In this document: positions 11,187-22,089 of the stretch, piece after piece
How the letters are laid out: every line of letters starts with the position of its first letter
Position numbering within the stretch: the first letter of the stretch is position 1
Assembly (NCBI GenBank): GCA_029747015.1
Contig: JAKOGI010000569.1
Span: forward strand, 442,501-506,500
Reading direction: 5' to 3'
Length of the DNA stretch: 64,000 nt
Source: Carnegiea gigantea
Lineage: Eukaryota; Streptophyta; Magnoliopsida; Caryophyllales; Cactaceae
Made by a program: the position numbers and the translations under genes
Notes under the pieces: model-generated
What the model was told of the DNA's origin: nothing
Database searches by the model: none
The model's input: the letters and a program-made list of their open reading frames with translations, nothing else

Positions 11187-12891
11187 ATGAGTACACCACA
11201 AGGAATCCTTGAAGGGCAATCCATTACTCGTCCACCCTATTTCAACGGCCAACATTATAGTTGGTGGAAGAATAGGATGGAGAACTATATTCAGGCAGAA
11301 GATTATGAATTATGGATGCTCATCAAGAACGGGCCGCTTGTTCCCACCAAGGTGCTTGGAGATGGTAAGAAGGTTCCCAAGGAACCCATAGAGTTTGATG
11401 GTGAAGACTATAAGAAAATGGAAAAGAATGCTAAGGCCAAGAAGCTATTATATTTTGGCCTAGGTCCAGATAAATATACACGTATCTCGGAGTGTGAGTC
11501 AGCTCAGGAGATATGGAATGCCCTCCAAGTAGCTCATGAAGGAACAAGTCAAGTCAAACAATCACGTATTGAGCTACTTATGAGGCAATATGAGTTGTTT
11601 GATATGGGTGATCGTGAGAACGTGATGGATATGTACACACGCTTCACCCATATAACAAAAGAGCTAAAATCCCTGGGAAAATCCTTCACCACAGAAGAGC
11701 TAGTGAGGAAGATTCTAAGGATTTTGCCTCGGTCTTGGGAAGCGAAGGTGACAGATCACCCTCGACGAGTTGATTGGCAATCTTCAAACCTATGAACTCA
11801 GAAAGAACTCACAACAAAAAGAGGAGCAGAAGAAGGATCGTGGGCTTGCCTTGAAAGCACAAGAGGATGATGACTCTGACCTTGAGGATGAAGAGATGGC
11901 CTTAATGACAAGAAAGTTCAAGAAATTCTTCAAAAAGGTCAAAGAAAACAGCAAAAGAAAAGACTTCAGTAAGTCCAGAAACACCCCCCGAGAACAGTTC
12001 ACAGGGTGTTTCAAGTGTGGCAAACCAGATCACATTGTGAAGAACTGTCCACTACTTCGAGAAGAGCAAGAGCAAGAACACCCCAGGAAACAAGGTAGAA
12101 AACAAGCTGCAAGCAGTTCTGGGAGACGATTCTTGAAGGCTATGCTTGCTGCCTGGGGAGATTCCTCTGAGGATGAAGGTGAGTCTAAAACTGATGAAGG
12201 TGCTGTAGCTCTCATGGCACAAAGTGACACGGATTCAGATGATGAATCAACAAACAGCCTTACTGATCTCAAGAACAAGGTACGTGGTCTCAATAAAGCA
12301 ACTCTCGAAGAACTTTTGTATACCTTGATGGATACTTGTGCTGAATTGAAACGAGATGTCCGAGACCTAGAACTAGAAAATGAGATCCTTAAAAATGAAA
12401 AACTGGGCTTACATGAAAATTTTAATACGCTCAAAGAAAACCTCTTTATAAAAGAAGGAGATTATTCTCGAATGGAGGAAAAACTCTTTGAGGTGGAAGG
12501 AATGGTTGACTCTTTGCTCAGGGAGAACAAGGGTTTGCATGCTAATATAGAAAAACTGGAAACCGAGCTTATCACAGCCAAGCGCTGGAACAAGTCCTCA
12601 CAAGTCCTCACAAGGGAGAACACTCACCACAGTCGAAACAAAAAGGGACTTGGATATAAGCCTAAACGAACAATTTACCAAATTCATAGAAAGTATGTGG
12701 GATTACCTGAAAACATTGTTTGCTTTCATTGTGGTAAAACTGATCACTATCGATATTCATGTCCTCTGAGAAGGTATGTCATTGAAAAAAATGAAAGGTA
12801 TGTGAAACAAATCTGGATTAGAAAAGATGAGCTTTACTTGTCTAAAAGAATGGGACCCAAGTGGATCTGGGTTCCCAAAACTAACCTGTGA
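11187..12891 (+). pseudogene. gag: Copia B gag with a 29-bp frameshifting deletion
   Basis: The ATG at 11187 is the first after the PBS. Residues 1-190 match copia A gag, the UBN2/Retrotran_gag-type capsid region. Near 11750 a 29-bp segment present in copia A is missing, so translation shifts and stops at 11795. The correct frame reopens at about 11750-11770 and runs to TGA at 12889-12891. This second part has CCHC knuckle 1 (C-F-K-C-G-K-P-D-H-I-V-K-N-C, 12007-12048), an acidic Asp/Glu/Ser-rich linker, a coiled coil (about 12270-12590, Leu/Ile heptads), and CCHC knuckle 2 (C-F-H-C-G-K-T-D-H-Y-R-Y-S-C, 12721-12762). Intact Gag would build the RNA-packaging particle; this copy could give only a truncated capsid fragment lacking both knuckles. 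The terminal TGA is shared with copia A. Confidence 0.93.
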
Positions 12892-12903
12892 TTTGTTTTG
12901 CAG
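12873..12903 (+). other. Gag/pol junction: conserved TGA overlapped by a splice-acceptor-like sequence
   Basis: Gag and pol are in one frame separated by TGA (12889-12891). Around it lies CTAAC (a plant branch-point consensus, 12881-12885), then the T-rich TTTGTTTTG and CAG at 12901-12903. Copia A has the same CTAAC, TGA and TTTGTTTTGCAG (242-268 on the minus strand), although nearby bases differ. Either stop-codon readthrough or splicing into pol could explain conservation. An in-frame donor in consensus context was not found. The good donors AAG-GTATGT at 12798 and 12774 would not keep the frame. Confidence 0.5.
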
Positions 12904-15900
12904 GCTGAAGTGAGAGAGAACAACCCCACAAACAACCCAGCAAACAGGGTAAGAAACACCCTGTCAAACAGATCAGAAAACAACCTTGAAAACAGGCAGC
13001 TGTGGTATGTTGATAGTAGGTGTTCGCGGCATATGACTGGAGAAAAATCAAACTTTCTCTCACTTACAGCTTCAACCGGTGGGAGCGTGGCTTTTGGCAA
13101 CGGCAAGTCTGGGACAATTGTCGGTGTAGGTAGCATTGGTAAAACTCTCTCCCACTCAATTGATAATGTGCACTTAGTTGATGGTTTAAAGCATAATTTA
13201 CTAAGTGTGTCCCAACTGTGTGACAAGAACAACCTAGTGGTGTTCTCACGAACACATTGCTTGGTTGTCAATGTCAACACAGGAGATGTCGTATTAAGGG
13301 GGAAGCGACACAAAAATGTTTACAAAGTATGTATTTCCACTCTTCCCCAAAACAACCTGACTTGTTTGAGTGCTGTGAATGATGACATAATGCTCTGGCA
13401 CAAGAGACTAGGTCATGCAAGCCTTACTATTTTAAACAAACTTGTTTCAAAAGACCTGGTTATTAGACTACCTTCCATCAAATTTAATGATGACAAGGTA
13501 TGTGAAGCTTGTGCAAAAGGCAAACAAGTCAGATCTTCTTTTAAATCGAAAAAATGTGTAAGCACTACCCGACCTCTAGAATTATTACACATTGATTTGT
13601 GTGGTCCCATGAGGATAACTAGTAGAGGTGGGAAAAAGTATGTGCTTGTTGTAGTGGATGATTACTCTCGATTTACTTGGACCTTGTTTTTGGCATCCAA
13701 AGATGAAACCTTTGAGAATTTTATTGCCTTTCTCAAAAAGGTTGAAAAGAGAGTAGGACACTCCTTAATTAGCTTGAGATCTGATCATGGAACTGAGTTT
13801 GAAAATGCAAGTTTTATCAACTATTGTAATGAACATGGTGTTGATCATAACTTCTCAGCTCCAAGAACACCCCAACAAAATGGGGTGGTTGAGCGCAAAA
13901 ATCGCACCCTGGAAGACATGACCAGAACAATGCTTATTGCTAGTGGTCTTCCTAGGTATTTCTGGGCAGAAGCATTGAACACCTCATGTTACATTATAAA
14001 TAGATGCATGATCAGACCCATTTTGAACAAAACTCCTTATGAACTTTTCAAGGGCAGAAAACCCAATATTACGCACCTAAGAACATTTGGTTGTAGGTGT
14101 TTTGTGCATAATAATGGGAAGGATGCCTTAGGAAAGTTTGACCCTAGGAGTGATGAGGCAATATTTCTTGGCTATTCTTCTCACAGCAAGGCATACAAAG
14201 TCTTTAACAAAAGGACCTTGTGTGTTGAGGAAAGTGTGCATGTGCTTTTTAATGAATCTCACTTGTTGAGTGAGAATGATGCACAGAAAGATGAACTTGA
14301 ATTAGGTCTTGTTCGAAAAGAAGTGTTGCTCCAAGATAAACGAGGTAAGAACACCATGGAGAAAACAACTCCTGAAGGCGTTCCTCAGAACAGCAGGCAA
14401 GGTGAACACCAAACAGGGGGAAACACCGTTGAACCCTGTTCGGGACCATGTTCTTCAGGAACAGGCTTACAAACAGGTGCAGAAACAGGCTCAGGAGATG
14501 ATCGTAAGCTTGATATTACGACTAGAGTAGAGCATGGGTCTGTGGATCCTCTTACTCCACGACCATAGAAGTACCATAGTTCGCACCCCCTTGATCAAAT
14601 TCTGTCTGATATTAACAGTGGAGTGCAAACTAGGTCTAAGCTTAAGAATTTCGTGCTTTCTATGCTTTTCTCTCTAATATTGAGCCAAAGAGTGTGAATG
14701 AAGCTCTTGCAGATTCAGATTGGGTCACGGCAATGCAAGAAGAGCTCCATCAATTTGAAAGAAACAAAGTATGGCACCTTGTACCTAAACCTGCAGAGAG
14801 AACAATCATTGGAACCAAGTGGGTGTTCCGAAACAAACTGGATGAGTCAGGAACAGTCACTAGGAACAAGGCACGGCTGGTTGTTCAAGGGTATAATCAA
14901 GAAGAAGGGACGATTATGAAGAAACCTTTGCACCAGTTGCTAGAATTGAGGCTATTCGAATCTTAATAGCCTTTGCAGCTCATATGGAAATCAAGCTATA
15001 TCAAATGGACGTGAAAAGTGCATTCCTCAACGGATACCTTAAAGAAGAGGTGTATGTCAAACAACCCCCTGGTTTTGAAAACAGTGAATTTCCTAACCAT
15101 GTTTTCAAACTTGACAAAGCTCTTTATGGCCTAAAACAAGCTCCTAGAGCTTGGTACGAACGGTTGTCAAGTTTTTTAATTGAAAATGATTTTAGAAGAG
15201 GCAAGGTAGACAATACCTTGTTTCTAAAATCTAAGGGGGAACATTTATTGATTGTCCAAATATATGTTGATGACATTATATTTGGTGCAACTCATCATGA
15301 TTTATGCAATGAATTTTCAAATATGATGAGGAGTGAGTTTGAGATGAGCATGATGGGTGAGCTTAACTTTTTCTTAGGCTTACAAATCAAGCAAACTCCA
15401 AACGGCACCATGATCCATCAACAAAAGTATATCAAGGAGCTACTTAAGCGTTTTGGGATGGAGTTGGCCAAACCCGTAGACACTCCTATTTCTCCTTCAA
15501 CCAGGTTGGTTATGGATGATGGGAGTCCCTCAGTTGAGGAGAAACTCTATAGGGGCATGATTGAGTCACTCCTATACCTAACCGCTAGTAGACCAGATAT
15601 TGTTTTTAGTGTTGGTTTATGTGCCCGTTTTCAGTCTAATCCTAAGGAAACTCATCTTAAGGCTGTGAAACGGATACTAAGATATTTGAAACATACACCC
15701 AATTTAGCCTTATGGTATCCTAGAGGTTGCAATTTTGATCTTGTTGGATATGCTGATGCTGACTATGCTGGATTCCTAGTTGATAGAAAGAGTACCTCAG
15801 GTATGGCTCACCTTCTTGGACCTTGTTTGGTATCTTGGGCTACCAAGAAGCAACATTCTGTTGCCATGTCCACAGCAGAAGCTGAATATGTTGCAGCAGC

Positions 15901-16207
15901 TTCATGTTGTGCTCAACTGTTGTGGATAAGGCAACAGCTTAAGGACTTTTGTGTTGACACTGGATGCATTCCTATTTTTTGTGATAACACAAGTGCAATT
16001 AACATTGCCAAAAATCCATGTCAACATAAAAGAACAAAGCATATTGACATTCGACATCATTTCTTGAGAGATAATGTTGAAAAGGGTTTAATCTTTATGA
16101 ATTTTTGCACAACGGAAAATCAAATTGCTGATATATTCACTAAGGCACTAGCTAGAGATCAATTTGAGAGAAATAGACTGGAACTAGGGTTGGTGAGAAC
16201 ACCCTGA
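12892..16207 (+). pseudogene. pol: Copia B pol: protease, integrase, reverse transcriptase, RNase H
   Basis: The domain order PR-INT-RT-RH is that of Ty1/copia. The protease motif is at 13003-13038, where the catalytic D-S-G is D-S-R (13012-13020). The integrase zinc-binding region begins near 13393 (W-H-K-R-L-G-H...C-x2-C). The catalytic triad is D (13594), D (near 13783) and E (13891), with 35 residues between the last two. RT has Y-V-D-D at 15263-15274. RNase H shows A-D-A-D-Y, S-T-A-E-A-E-Y and D-N-T-S-A, ending in the T-K-A-L tail. Breaks relative to the frame are a TAG at 14566-14568, a 1-base deletion near 14652 and another near 14911. The C-terminal part, 14984-16207, is open. The function would be cutting, cDNA synthesis and chromosomal integration. 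The breaks make this copy inactive. Confidence 0.95.
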
Positions 16208-16671
16208 GATACCTGTTTCCAGAACATGAACTGGGTTTGGTAAGATCAACCTTTACACCCTGTTCTCTCCCCCTGTTTGCAAATCTTATTAACAACGGAT
16301 GTGATTGCATACACTCGAATTGCGTGCATTTTGTCTCTACTTATCCACTTAGTGCAGCATAAGGGGATGTACTGGAGCCGCCTTAATACCATTAAGTCCA
16401 ATCAAGATCAGACGGCAAAGAACAGGCATAACGAAGAGAACAGGTACGCCCCTTGGTTGCTCGATGTGTTTTCTTTCCTTCCCAAGGCACAAGCTTTTAA
16501 TGCTCACACCCGTTGCAAACCGAGAAATCTTCTAAAGATTTTGGGTGCTCTCTCTCTCTCTCTCTCTCTCTTTATATGCCCTGTTCTCAGTTCTGCCGTT
16601 CATCTCGCACACAAGCAAAACCTGAAAACCCTGCAAAAACCTTAAACCCTAATCTCTCTCTTCTAGCAACA
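16208..16671 (+). other. Spacer between pol and the env-like ORF, ending in a splice-acceptor-like tract
   Basis: This 464-bp segment carries several AACACC/CCTGTTT motif copies (16195-16275), a CT microsatellite (about 16548-16571) and, just before the next ATG, CCTAAT followed by CTCTCTCTTCTAG (AG at 16665-16666). The latter looks like a branch point plus 3' splice site six bases from the ATG. A 122-codon frame at 16277-16645 spans the repeats and resembles no known protein. Confidence 0.45.
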
Positions 16672-18141
16672 ATGGCTCCCAACAACTCCTCTCAATCAAA
16701 AGCCCTCGTTCTTGCGTCCTCAATCCCTGCTCCCCCTCGCCCAATCCTGTACAAGCCTTTCAAATTCCTGAAAAGCTTGTCCCTACAATCAGTGGGAATG
16801 GGGATGGATGATATTCCCTTCGAGTGTGGAAGGGAATTGGTGTTCCTTGTAGGGACAATTGCTTGTCCCATTAAAGTCGAGTCAGAGGGTACACTATCAG
16901 GGTCTCAAGACCAACTCTTGGAAACCCCTGAAGGGTTTAATTTTAAGCCCTGTTCTTCTGGGTTGTTTCCTGACACAGCGACAGAAACAGGGGCTGCCTC
17001 TGTCGAAGGTGTGTATGTGGAGGATCTGAATGTCGACTTCCAAGGGAAGTCGAATGAGACATCAGAGGAGAGTTTAGAGCAGGATTCTCTCCCTGAGGCT
17101 GAAACCCCCACTCCGGTCGCTCAAACTGGAGAGAAAAGGAAAAGGCTGAAAATAGTGGCCAGGCGTAGCAGAACGCCAAGAACAAGGCCACAACCAAGAT
17201 CTCAGCCCTCTCAAACTCCCTCTTCTCCACAATCCTCCAAGCCTTCTCGCAAATCTGCGAGAATAGCTTTTCAATCCTCTCACCGTATCTCCAAACCCTC
17301 TGCTCCTGTCATCGAGGAGATTTCCTCCTCTTCTACCGAAGGGTTCTCGAGTTCTGACTCTGAGAACACCACCTTCAAACAGGGGACACCGGTGTTCTCC
17401 GAGTCCTCTGAAGAACAAGCCCCTCCAAAATCAACCACTAAACCTGCTGTGAAGCCCTCTCCTGCAAAAACACCCCTCAAGCGAAAGCCCAGAACAGCCC
17501 CCCTACCAGAAGCTACCACCTCTGTTCCTGCCCCCAAACGCCCAAAGCAGTTCACTCCCTCTCCTATGTCTGACAAACATGCGTAGTTGCTTAAGCGCAA
17601 TGTCGTCAGGGGGAAGGTAGTGAATGTAAGCTTTTTCGAGGAACAGGGTCTGGGGGTGTTCCTGACCAAGTTGTGTGCTCAAGGCTGGCTCAACTTATTT
17701 ACAAACACCCAGCTGGGGTGTTCTGTGCCTGAGTTGGCTGAGTTTTACGCCAACTGTAGTTTCACCGAAGGGGTGGTGACTAGTTTTGTGAATGGGCAAC
17801 GCATTAAGGTTGATGCGCCCACACTTAGGAAAATTTTGGGAGTACCCTCCCAAGGCTTTGACGTGTATGTGAGGGAAGACAAAACAGCCCTAGAAACAGC
17901 CAGGCTCCTAGAGGTGTCCCAACGCCTCAGTCAAAAACAGGGCCTAAGAACACCCCTCTCTGTTAAGAAGGATGAAATGACCTCCCTGCACCAACTATTG
18001 TTTATGTTCACTATCAAGAACATAATTCCGCGAGGTCAAGGGCGAAACTCAGCTGATGCCCTCGATCAATGCCTGATGCTTCTTGCACCTTATGCTCTAT
18101 ATTTCTTTTCTTGCATTCATACTGTTGTTTATGCTTTTTAA
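16672..18141 (+). pseudogene. Sirevirus env-like ORF (third ORF), one in-frame TAG, C-terminus probably truncated
   Basis: The ATG at 16672 has a good context (AACAATGG) and begins a protein rich in Ser, Pro, Thr and Lys, with basic Arg-Pro clusters at residues 155-200. After a TAG at 17584-17586 the same frame continues for another 184 codons. That part resembles the plant retrotransposon-associated domain with F-Y-A-N and N-I-I-P-R-G-Q motifs. I see no clear signal peptide or fusion peptide. The final residues contain a hydrophobic stretch (A-L-Y-F-F-S), but the frame then ends where related elements, from memory, usually continue. In soybean SIRE1 the env-like protein is reported to be made by stop suppression. 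Here the ORF does not overlap pol, so splicing or internal initiation is more plausible. A role in particles or infection is not established. Confidence 0.72.
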
Positions 18142-18148
18142 TGATGCC

Positions 18149-18297
18149 AAAAGGGGGAATAAGACCATATGAATAAAACCATATGACGTGCTCTATCACC
18201 TAGCACCTAGACGATCCCTATCAGCATTAAACGATGTTAAGCTTTTTAATTTTGTCAATATGGTCACTTGGTTTGTCATCATCAAAAAGGGGGAATT
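18149..18297 (+). other. Duplicated polypurine tract upstream of the copia B 3' LTR
   Basis: AAAAGGGGGAATAAG is at 18149-18163 and AAAAAGGGGGAA at 18284-18295. The second directly abuts the LTR and is the likely plus-strand primer. Sireviruses have been reported to carry more than one PPT-like tract, so the first copy fits the family. The stretch between them has no ORF. Confidence 0.8.
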
Positions 18298-19770
18298 TGC
18301 TGATTACATTTAGTTTTGATGATAACAAATCCAAGAGTAACATATTTGTCTAAGTAATGTTGTTCCAAACAAGCTCTCCAAACAGGGCCTAATACACCAT
18401 TGTTCCTACACCGCTGTTTGTGATATTTTATTAACCTGGTGGCTAAATGTTGAGAACAAGTCTTAGGAACAGGTTCCGAGCTTCAGTGACACAAGATCAG
18501 CAAACAACACATATGGTTTAAGTCTTGAGGAACATTCAGCTACACAAGATCACCCAAGAAATCAAGGTGACCAAGGTGTTTTGGAGCAGCATATTCACTC
18601 TTGACAAGACAACTAATTCTTACAAGGAGTCTTGGTTAATTTAGTTTTTATCTTTTAGACTCTTGTTAATATGCCAATCTTGAAAGTATCATTTTTAGCA
18701 CTTCTTGAAAACGGTTTTCGAAAAGTTGCTTTGGGACACCATTTCCAAACAACCCTGTAAACAGGGTGTCTAGGGTGTTCTCAAAAACTACAGCAGCTAC
18801 ATCAGTCTTATCTGAAAATTTGCTTTGGTTGGCTACCAGATCTAAAAAGATTTGTTTTGAATTTGAAAAAAAAAAAAATTGCAAAACCGTTTTTGCTAAA
18901 GATTTCTCTTGAAAGATTCTTATCCCTTATTTTTAGGTCTTGATTGAATTTGGGATAAATCAAGATTTTATTCTTTTCAAACTAGATTACTCGGCCAAGA
19001 TATTTTAAGAAAATCTTCTCTCCTCTCTTAGCCGTTGGAAATCTTTGGTGAATCTTCTAAGCGACTAAAAATAGAGGATTTTCCCTATCTTTTGAAAAGA
19101 ATAGCCGTTGGGTTGTGCGTTTAAATATTGAAATTCTCTCTCCCATTTGACAATCCGGTTTTTACAAAGAAGTAAGAGATTTTTAGAGCTGAATTTCAAA
19201 GAGAAAAACCGTGAGAAGATTGTGCTTAACTGAGCTTTCAATTTCTTGGCATAATAGGACTTCATTGTACCTTACATCTGCTTAAGTCAGAAGCACCCCA
19301 GTAAGGTGTTTTGTACCCTGTTCTCAGAACAGAAAGTGAGTGAGTGTGTCCTCAGTCGTGTGGACTTTGGACGTGTCCTATCTGGTGAGATTGGACGTGG
19401 TGTAACCTGTCTTAGGGAAGAAGGTTACGTGGGTTACAAGTTGTAACAAGGAGTGTTGCTTTTGTAACGTTTTCAGCCCGTTAGTGAAGTGGTTAAATCC
19501 TACACGAGGTAGGTCGTGGTTTTTCACACCTCAGTTGGGCTAGAGGTGTTTTCCACGTAAAAATTGTGTGTGCTTTATTTCCGCATTTATTACTTTGAAT
19601 TTCGCTACTGAATCAATTGAGAACAACCGCTACAAACAAGGCGTAAGGTTGTTTGTGATTTACAAACAATCTCTGCAATCAAGTGCTACGGTTGTTTGTC
19701 AGTTATTAGGAGAAAATCGACCACCACAATTCACCCCCCTTTTGTGGTTGTGTACTCTTGGAATTCAACA
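18298..19770 (+). repeat. 3' LTR of copia B
   Basis: It starts TGCTGATTACATTTAG and ends AATTCAACA, matching 9657-11131 over its whole length. The motif core at 18753-18768 reads ACCCTG-TAAA-CAGGGT, a perfect hairpin that is imperfect in the 5' LTR (ACCCTA-CAAA-CAGGGT). Confidence 0.95.
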
Positions 19771-20625
19771 CATACGTATTACCAAGTGAAATTGCATTTT
19801 AAAGACTTCAGGTACGTCCATTGCCTGTATCTTTAGAAATCAAAGTGTATTTACCAACATTATCATATTTTGGTAAGTACATCAATGAATCAGTTAATAC
19901 AATGATTTATCACTTAATGAGTCACCCCATTAGTTATCATCTATAGGATGTTCGCCCTTCAGTTACCTGCACGGCTTCAGGCCAGGTCTCCCGATCAGCT
20001 TGGCAGGTGTACACCTATCCATAGATCGTAATAGTATTAAGGAGTTCACTATCAGATAATAACTAGCAATGCAGTTTTACATTCATCTCATTCACTGTTT
20101 TAACTTAAAATGAATTACAAAGTGGGCCCAACCAGTATTTCAATGATCATTTAACAATACAGGAATGCATGTACTGAGCTTCGGCTCACAGTTCGAAATG
20201 TTTTTCATGTTTTGTTTTAGGCAAATGCTCAGAGAATCGTCTTCATGCTAGTAAACCAGCGGAAGAGAATAAGTTAAGCAAGGGAATCTAGATAAATCAA
20301 TATTGATACAGTGTATGCATAATTTTTAGAGTTGTATATTGAAATCTTCCGTGGATGGAGATGCAGATTACATGGTGAATTGTTTTTTACTATAGCGTAA
20401 AAACCTTATGTTCGTTAACAGTTGATTATATACGGATTGATCAGGTGTGTATGTGTATGATTGAAGCTATGCTTAACTGTGTTATTTATAGCAGTTATAT
20501 TTCAAGCCTTGTCTTTTTGGACGGCGGTAATGGCCCTATCTTTGGGTTATCTAGATTATAATTAAGGAATTTATTAAGGTAAATACAAGCAGTGAAACAT
20601 GTTTAATTTGGGGGCGTTACAGATT

Positions 20626-20643
20626 TGGTATCAGAGCCAGGTT
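20626..20643 (+). other. Primer-binding site of gypsy B
   Basis: TGGTATCAGAGCCAGGTT is a full 18-base complement of the plant initiator tRNA-Met 3' end, four bases after the LTR. Confidence 0.95.
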
Positions 20644-20900
20644 GAGATTTTTTTTGTGGGATTTGGAGTATGGAGAGTGGAGTTAGGAGACCGAGAAAAT
20701 TAATTATTGGGGGATTATTATGATATCATTGGAGATTTGCGATAATAGTAATGTTCACTTATCTCTCATATATTCTACTCGTATATTCTTCTTTCTCATA
20801 TGGATCCATATAATATGTATATAGTTTGATCTCAAGCATCAGACTCGAGGGTGATTTTGAACAAGAAGTTAAAGGTGCCTCCAATGTATTTAGGTAAGTA
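20644..20900 (+). other. Gypsy B 5' leader
   Basis: About 250 bp follow the PBS before homology to LTR E starts. It is A/T-rich, with no supported ORF. The stretch around 20850-20890 could encode a few gag N-terminal residues, but this is too weak to call. Confidence 0.4.
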
Positions 20901-22089
20901 TGGCCATATTGCCTAGAAATCACTCGATATGGCCATATGAGCCACCCATCTGAATGGTATGTTGTCCTTTTAGCTGAAATTGTTTATTTTTGGGATGTAA
21001 ACTCTTGTACTACGGGCATGTGGCCCATAGAGTTGTGATCTCCGGTGTGTAGCCGTTAAGCTTGATTTGATATTCTTTTGTACTTCTAGTCAATGCAGGG
21101 GATTTGATGTAAGGTTTTATGTAACACCCCCAGCCCCTAGGCCAGATGCGTTACGCTTTCCTAACTTCTTACTTAATTCCTGGGGCGAAACGGACAGAGT
21201 TCCCCCTAAAAACTTACCATTTCCAAGGCTAAAAGCCTTACAATAAGTCCCTATAAATCAACGGAAGCGTAAAACATTTAAAATATAGCTCAACGGCCAC
21301 ATGCCGGAGTTCATAACTCAACGAGCCACCCGCTCGGAGTACACCAACCAGATTAATTCATGAATAAAGAAGAAATGGAAGATACAACTCAACGGTTAAC
21401 AAAACCGGAGTATTAAGATTTACATCTCAAAACGTAGCTAAATTAAACCAAGAAGACATCTAACTAACTTGATGGTTGGCTCAGACGGCCGTACAAAGCG
21501 ACCTTTATACCATATGCATTACATGAACTAGAATAATCGTTTACAGACCTTTATAAACTAAGAGTACATTACATGACTTCATTAAACACGTAAGATCCCT
21601 TCAAATGAGCACATACGACGCCTTGCAAGCAACAATAGGTTCTTCTGGACTTATCTGACTCAACTTCTTCCTGTCAGAAAGAAAACTTGGGGAAAAGGGG
21701 AAAGAGTAGTGGGATGAGCAACCACACGCTCAGTGAGTGTCCCCCAACCCCCTTAAAACCAAAACCGTTGCAGGCAATACTATCTTTACTAGTCACATAT
21801 CACGTTTCCATACTTTACTATCATAATAGATATTTATAGAACCTTTATGGGAGGATCACTAAACATAAACTTCACTTCGACCACTCAATCATATTTCTAG
21901 GTTCCTTAACGACGGAGTTCTTTACTAGCAAGCAATTAGGCACGTGAGTAAGCATCGAAGGCTAAGTATAAGGATCTTTTCTTTTCATAATATAACTTCC
22001 TAACACTCCATTTAAACTACACATGAACCCTCAATCATATGATGTGTATTTAAGGTTATCCCTTTTCATATTTACACTTTTCTTGGTAT

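Larger units (their letters stand above)
9657..19770 (+). mobile_element. Copia B, complete Sirevirus-like element inserted in the gypsy B 5' LTR
   Basis: The element is 10,114 bp, twice the usual copia size, with LTRs of 1475 and 1473 bp. The order is LTR, PBS, gag, pol (PR-INT-RT-RH), env-like ORF, duplicated PPT, LTR. The target duplication CATAC occurs at 9652-9656 and 19771-19775. The same site is present without insertion in the gypsy B 3' LTR at about 32078-32092. About 38 substitutions and two 1-bp indels separate its LTRs by my manual comparison (about 2.5 %), mostly transitions. Large size plus an env-like ORF after RNase H is the published hallmark of Sireviruses (SIRE1/Maximus lineage). 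It is non-autonomous now because gag, pol and the env-like ORF are all interrupted. Confidence 0.96.
7712..20621 (+). repeat. 5' LTR of gypsy B, interrupted by copia B
   Basis: The first part, 7712-9656, starts TGTAATAACCC. The second part, 19776-20621, ends GGGGGCGTTACA. Together they form a 2.79-kb LTR that matches the uninterrupted 3' LTR (2.78 kb) throughout. The pyrimidine-rich block at 8128-8210, followed by a CCACCA-rich stretch and a GTGAGTAAACCCTAAC, is a plausible transcribed leader with a splice-donor-like GTGAGT near 8328. I found no experimentally recognisable TATA box. Confidence 0.92.

Noticed and set aside
12030..12434. Antisense frames opposite copia gag (also 753-1079 and 1122-1355)
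   Set aside because: These are mirror frames of the conserved acidic/coiled-coil coding strand. Both copies show them only because the sense strand is conserved.
16277..16645. 122-codon frame between pol and the env-like ORF
   Set aside because: It spans a CT microsatellite and motif copies and lacks any conserved segment.
17074..17669. Antisense Arg/Gly-rich frames opposite the env-like ORF
   Set aside because: They are shadows of the Ser/Pro-rich sense frame.
20626..20643. Possible tRNA gene fragment
   Set aside because: Only the complement of the tRNA-Met 3' end is present, positioned directly after an LTR. It is a primer-binding site.
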